Below are positions 5,702 to 7,454 of a stretch of DNA of 7,454 nucleotides, piece by piece. The notes under the pieces are model-generated. The model saw only the letters and a list, made by a program, of their open reading frames with translations. It did not search any database and was not told where the DNA came from. Position numbers and translations under genes: made by a program. Position 1 is the stretch's first letter. Each line of letters starts with the position of its first letter. The DNA lies in the NCBI GenBank assembly GCA_030630065.1, contig DAOVNU010000032.1, forward strand, positions 1 to 7,454. The letters run 5' to 3'. This DNA comes from a bacterium (GTDB lineage: Bacteria; Ratteibacteria; UBA8468).

Positions 5702-6556
5702 TTATTCTAAAATTTCCCGGAAATTTTGTTTTGATTTTTCAAAAGAGGTTTTTGCCGTAAAATATGCCCTGTATTTTTCTCTTAGAACATCATCAAGAAA
5801 CTCCTGCTCCATAGCCAGTTTTCTCTCCTCATCTTCCAGTAATTTCTTATTTTCGTATGATTTTTGTTTAGATTTGTTCCCGAAGGTAGTATCTTTGTAG
5901 GCCTGTGTATATATCTCTATTTTCTTCTTTGATTCGGCTATTGCAAGGTTTGTCTTTTTCACCTCGTCCGATTCTGTCTCTTTTATTAACTCATCCCAGT
6001 ATGCAAACAAGTTTTTTATATCTGTTTTATATGCCTTTTTTTCTGCATCTGAAATGTTCAGTTTTTTACTTAAATCATTAATTTTTCCTATTAATTTTTG
6101 GCTTTGCTCATAAGGTATTCCCATAGATTCATTATGAGTAGTTCTTGTATTAAGGTATTCTTTTTCATAGAAATTCGCCCTTCCTTCTGAACTGAGATTT
6201 TCATTGAGTTGAACTTTAAGTTCTTCATTCTTTCGCTGCAGATGTTTTTTGAGTTCCCCTGCCACCTTCTTCCAGTAATTTCTTTTTCTTGAAACGGTCC
6301 TATATTCTGATTTTGGTATTGTTACAATCGGAACTTCTGGTTTTAAGCCCGCGGCAAAATCTTCCTTTATTTCGTTTATTTTTTCCTCTGTTGTCTTTTT
6401 CTCGGGGAGTTCATAAGCAGGTTTTTCCGTCTCCATAATTTTTTCTTTCTTTGCGTATATGGCAGCTAAGATAGCGACCAAAAGAACCACAATACAAAGA
6501 ATAACAAAAACTCCTTTTGTTACCGAACCCCCTCTTCTGTTTCCTATGTATCTCAT
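5702..6556 (-). CDS. Unknown membrane-anchored, coiled-coil-rich protein
   Basis: I do not recognise this 284-residue protein. It begins with a basic stretch (RYIGNRRGGSVTKG), then one strong hydrophobic segment at about 15-34 (VFVILCIVVLLVAILAAIY) followed by KKEK, which fits an N-terminal membrane anchor with the remainder outside the cytoplasm. The C21 context (VILC) is not a good lipobox. After a Pro/Glu/Lys-rich linker (~44-82) the protein is almost wholly charged helix (K, E, Q rich), probably coiled coil at about 92-118, 150-215 and 225-283. No enzymatic motif is seen. Start ATG 6556 has no Shine-Dalgarno. The gene is visibly more AT-rich than pnp or purD (as low as ~27% GC in stretches), which may mean horizontal acquisition or relaxed constraint. 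It is monocistronic, with a consensus promoter before it and an intrinsic terminator after it. A structural or envelope-scaffold role is possible but unproven. Confidence 0.75.
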   Translation of the reverse strand: MRYIGNRRGGSVTKGVFVILCIVVLLVAILAAIYAKKEKIMETEKPAYELPEKKTTEEKINEIKEDFAAGLKPEVPIVTIPKSEYRTVSRKRNYWKKVAGELKKHLQRKNEELKVQLNENLSSEGRANFYEKEYLNTRTTHNESMGIPYEQSQKLIGKINDLSKKLNISDAEKKAYKTDIKNLFAYWDELIKETESDEVKKTNLAIAESKKKIEIYTQAYKDTTFGNKSKQKSYENKKLLEDEERKLAMEQEFLDDVLREKYRAYFTAKTSFEKSKQNFREILE

Positions 6557-6585
6557 ATGTCTTATTTTTTGTATTGTACCTGTGT

Positions 6586-6614
6586 ATTATACCTGGACTT
6601 TATATTTTTGTCAA
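6586..6614 (-). promoter_or_regulatory. Perfect consensus sigma70 promoter for the coiled-coil protein gene
   Basis: On the - strand TTGACA (6614-6609), a 17-bp spacer and TATAAT (6591-6586) match the consensus at every base. The expected start is about 6579, giving a 5' leader of some 23 nt that lacks a Shine-Dalgarno. A second -10-like TACAAT (6578-6573) follows but has no matching -35. Confidence 0.88.
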
Positions 6615-6679
6615 GGAAAAACAGTTTTTCCGGATTTCAATATTTAGGATAACAGAACTTCAGAATTTACGCTTTTAAT

Positions 6680-6710
6680 TTGACTTTTCTTAAAAAATAT
6701 GATTTGCTAT
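6680..6710 (+). promoter_or_regulatory. Weak candidate promoter for the 178-aa protein gene
   Basis: TTGACT (6680-6685) is a five-of-six -35 box, but the -10 at normal spacing is poor (TTTGCT at 6703-6708, or TGCTAT at 6705-6710). TATGAT (6698-6703) is a better -10, but its -35 would be the weak TTAATT at 6675-6680. Either choice puts transcription start at about 6710-6717, very near the start codons at 6709 and 6721. The exact element cannot be settled by eye. Confidence 0.3.
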
Positions 6711-7245
6711 GGGTAATAGAATGATAATAGATTTAAGTCCTGCCCAGATTGAAGAGGCAATATCTTATGGGAAGGCAATGAAGGATGCTTCTATCCTGGA
6801 GCGTGTTAAAGAGTGGGCTGCCGACCTTGGCCCGGAGATCGGTTATGCTACGGTAGATACAAGATTCAAAGAGATTACTCGTGTTGCAAGAACATTAATT
6901 TTGCAAGACAGAGAGATATCTCCGGAGAAGGTAAGGGTAATTTTAGGAAGTATCCCCCCGGGCAACCTCAACTTCAGCGCTACGATTTATGGTTCCACCC
7001 GTGATTTTGCCAGGTATTACAAGGCATTTCTTAGGGGGCAAGGAAAAGTTATCCTTCCTCATTATGAGCATATCCCTCGGATTGCAGGGGAGAGAGTAAA
7101 TGGAATTCCGGGCTATGCGGCAACCTGTCTTTCTGTTTTCCCCATCAAGGAGATCGACCTCAATTCTGAAGTAACTCTGGAATTAATTGCAACACAAAAA
7201 AAGGAAGAATTGAAATTTATCTTTACTCTCTCAAAACTGCGTTAA
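6709..7245 (+). CDS. Unknown soluble protein, 178 residues
   Basis: I do not recognise this protein. It has no signal peptide or membrane segment and looks like a mixed alpha/beta soluble protein. The N-terminal half is helical and charged (AQIEEAISYGKAMKD, ILERVKEWAADLG). The centre reads KVRVILGSIPPGNLNFSATIYGSTRDFARYY in two parts: a strand and PPG turn (~residues 75-87), then a strand-helix with GSTRDFARYYKAF (~94-106). The C-terminal third looks like beta strands (KVILPHY, CLSVFPI, VTLELIA, KFIFTLSKL). No catalytic motif can be named. The start may be ATG 6709 (MGNRMII) or ATG 6721 (MIIDLS); GGG at 6711-6713 stands 7 nt before the second, which slightly favours it. It stands alone, divergent from the coiled-coil gene and converging on 16S rRNA, with a shared two-way terminator. 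Coding confidence rests on length, steady codon pattern and flanking signals. Confidence 0.75.
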   Translation: MGNRMIIDLSPAQIEEAISYGKAMKDASILERVKEWAADLGPEIGYATVDTRFKEITRVARTLILQDREISPEKVRVILGSIPPGNLNFSATIYGSTRDFARYYKAFLRGQGKVILPHYEHIPRIAGERVNGIPGYAATCLSVFPIKEIDLNSEVTLELIATQKKEELKFIFTLSKLR

Positions 7246-7265
7246 GAAAGTTTGTTTCACCGAGA

Positions 7266-7300
7266 AAATAAAAACCCAGGCAAAACCTGGGTTTTTATTT
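7266..7300. terminator. Bidirectional intrinsic terminator between the 178-aa gene and 16S rRNA
   Basis: Bases 7266-7280 pair perfectly with 7286-7300 (15 bp; GC core CCCAGG/CCTGGG at 7275-7280 and 7286-7291) around the 5-nt loop CAAAA. The arms end in A/T runs, so both strands carry a T-rich tail: TTTTTATTT on + and TTTTTATTTTC on -. It lies 20 bp after the + gene stop and about 60 bp past the 16S 3' end, and should stop both transcripts. A weaker hairpin at 7303-7332, followed by T residues on the + strand, may serve as back-up for the + gene. Confidence 0.9.
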
Positions 7301-7360
7301 ATAAAGAGGTGTACTGCAAAAGTCACCTTTTTTACACATCCTTAAAACAACTCTCCTTAG

Positions 7361-7454
7361 AAAGGAGGTGATCCAGCCACACCTTCCGGTACGGCTGCCT
7401 TGTTACGACTTCGTCCTCCTTACCGAGCATACCTTTGGTCCGCTGTAAGAGCGG
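7361..7454 (-). rRNA. 16S ribosomal RNA, 3' end (partial, continues past right edge)
   Basis: The - strand reads through the last ~94 nt of 16S: the 3' side of helix 44 with GAAGTCGTAACAAGG (the decoding-site adenines are in GAAG), helix 45 as CAGCCGTACC/GGTGTGGCTG closing a GGAA loop (7387-7384, the KsgA dimethylation site), then GGATCACCTCCTTT with the anti-Shine-Dalgarno CCTCC. Every helix 45 pair is kept, with CC/GG next to the loop where E. coli has GG/CC. The mature 3' end may lie at 7358-7361. No 23S or 5S follows; a terminator stands about 60 bp downstream. The usual reverse primer site near position 1492 has one difference (GGCTGCC rather than GGYTACC). Confidence 0.97.

Noticed and set aside
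6452..6556. Lipoprotein signal in the coiled-coil protein (Cys21)
   Set aside because: The residues before the cysteine (VIL) do not fit a lipobox, which needs a small residue at -1, and the hydrophobic segment continues past it as a membrane anchor.
6459..6647. Small + strand frame opposite the coiled-coil gene start and promoter
   Set aside because: It overlaps the opposing gene and its consensus promoter, and the peptide has no recognisable features.
1..7454. CRISPR array, toxin-antitoxin pair, defence island, prophage or transposase
   Set aside because: No spaced repeat array, recombinase, transposase, phage or known defence motif was seen; apart from two unknown genes the content is housekeeping.

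Overview
This is bacterial chromosome of about 40% GC, read here as housekeeping DNA rather than a mobile or defence island. Five + strand genes (a SPOR-domain protein, a CPBP membrane protease, purD, rpsO-pnp and dut) fill positions 2-5534. After them come a tRNA-Ile(GAT) on the - strand, a membrane-anchored coiled-coil protein of unknown function on the - strand, an unknown soluble protein on the + strand, and the 3' end of a 16S rRNA gene on the - strand at the right edge. The host cannot be placed in a phylum from this window. The 16S end (CCTCC anti-Shine-Dalgarno, helix 45 with a GGAA loop) is clearly bacterial. Promoters are classic sigma70-like (TTGACA/TATAAT). Shine-Dalgarno sequences are weak or absent before most genes. 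The 16S gene looks unlinked from 23S, as in several under-studied lineages.

Left part (1-2709): a TPR/SPOR protein cut by the window edge is followed by a widely spaced perfect 21-bp inverted repeat (327-428). Its right arm forms the start of a CPBP-family intramembrane protease gene. That gene overlaps purD (purine biosynthesis) by ATGA, so the two are probably translationally coupled.

Middle part (2710-5534): a near-perfect promoter lies directly before rpsO. Its predicted transcription start falls 0-2 nt before the start codon, implying a leaderless rpsO message. rpsO (S15), pnp (polynucleotide phosphorylase) and dut (dUTPase) overlap end to end and form an operon that faces the tRNA gene, with only 4 bp and no visible terminator between.

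Right part (5535-7454): tRNA-Ile(GAT), the tRNA usually found in the 16S-23S spacer, has its own promoter, and this overlaps the U-tract of the upstream gene's terminator. The unknown coiled-coil gene has a perfect consensus promoter. The 16S gene converges on the 178-aa unknown gene, and a strong two-way terminator (7266-7300) lies only about 60 bp past the 16S 3' end. The 16S transcript therefore probably ends there, with no 23S behind it. The pattern of 16S, two intruding genes and then tRNA-Ile on the same strand suggests a broken-up rRNA operon.

I found no CRISPR array, toxin-antitoxin pair, transposase or phage gene. The points most worth checking are the split rRNA locus, the leaderless rpsO promoter, the inverted repeat that supplies a gene start, the duplicated segment inside rpsO, and the two unrecognised proteins.
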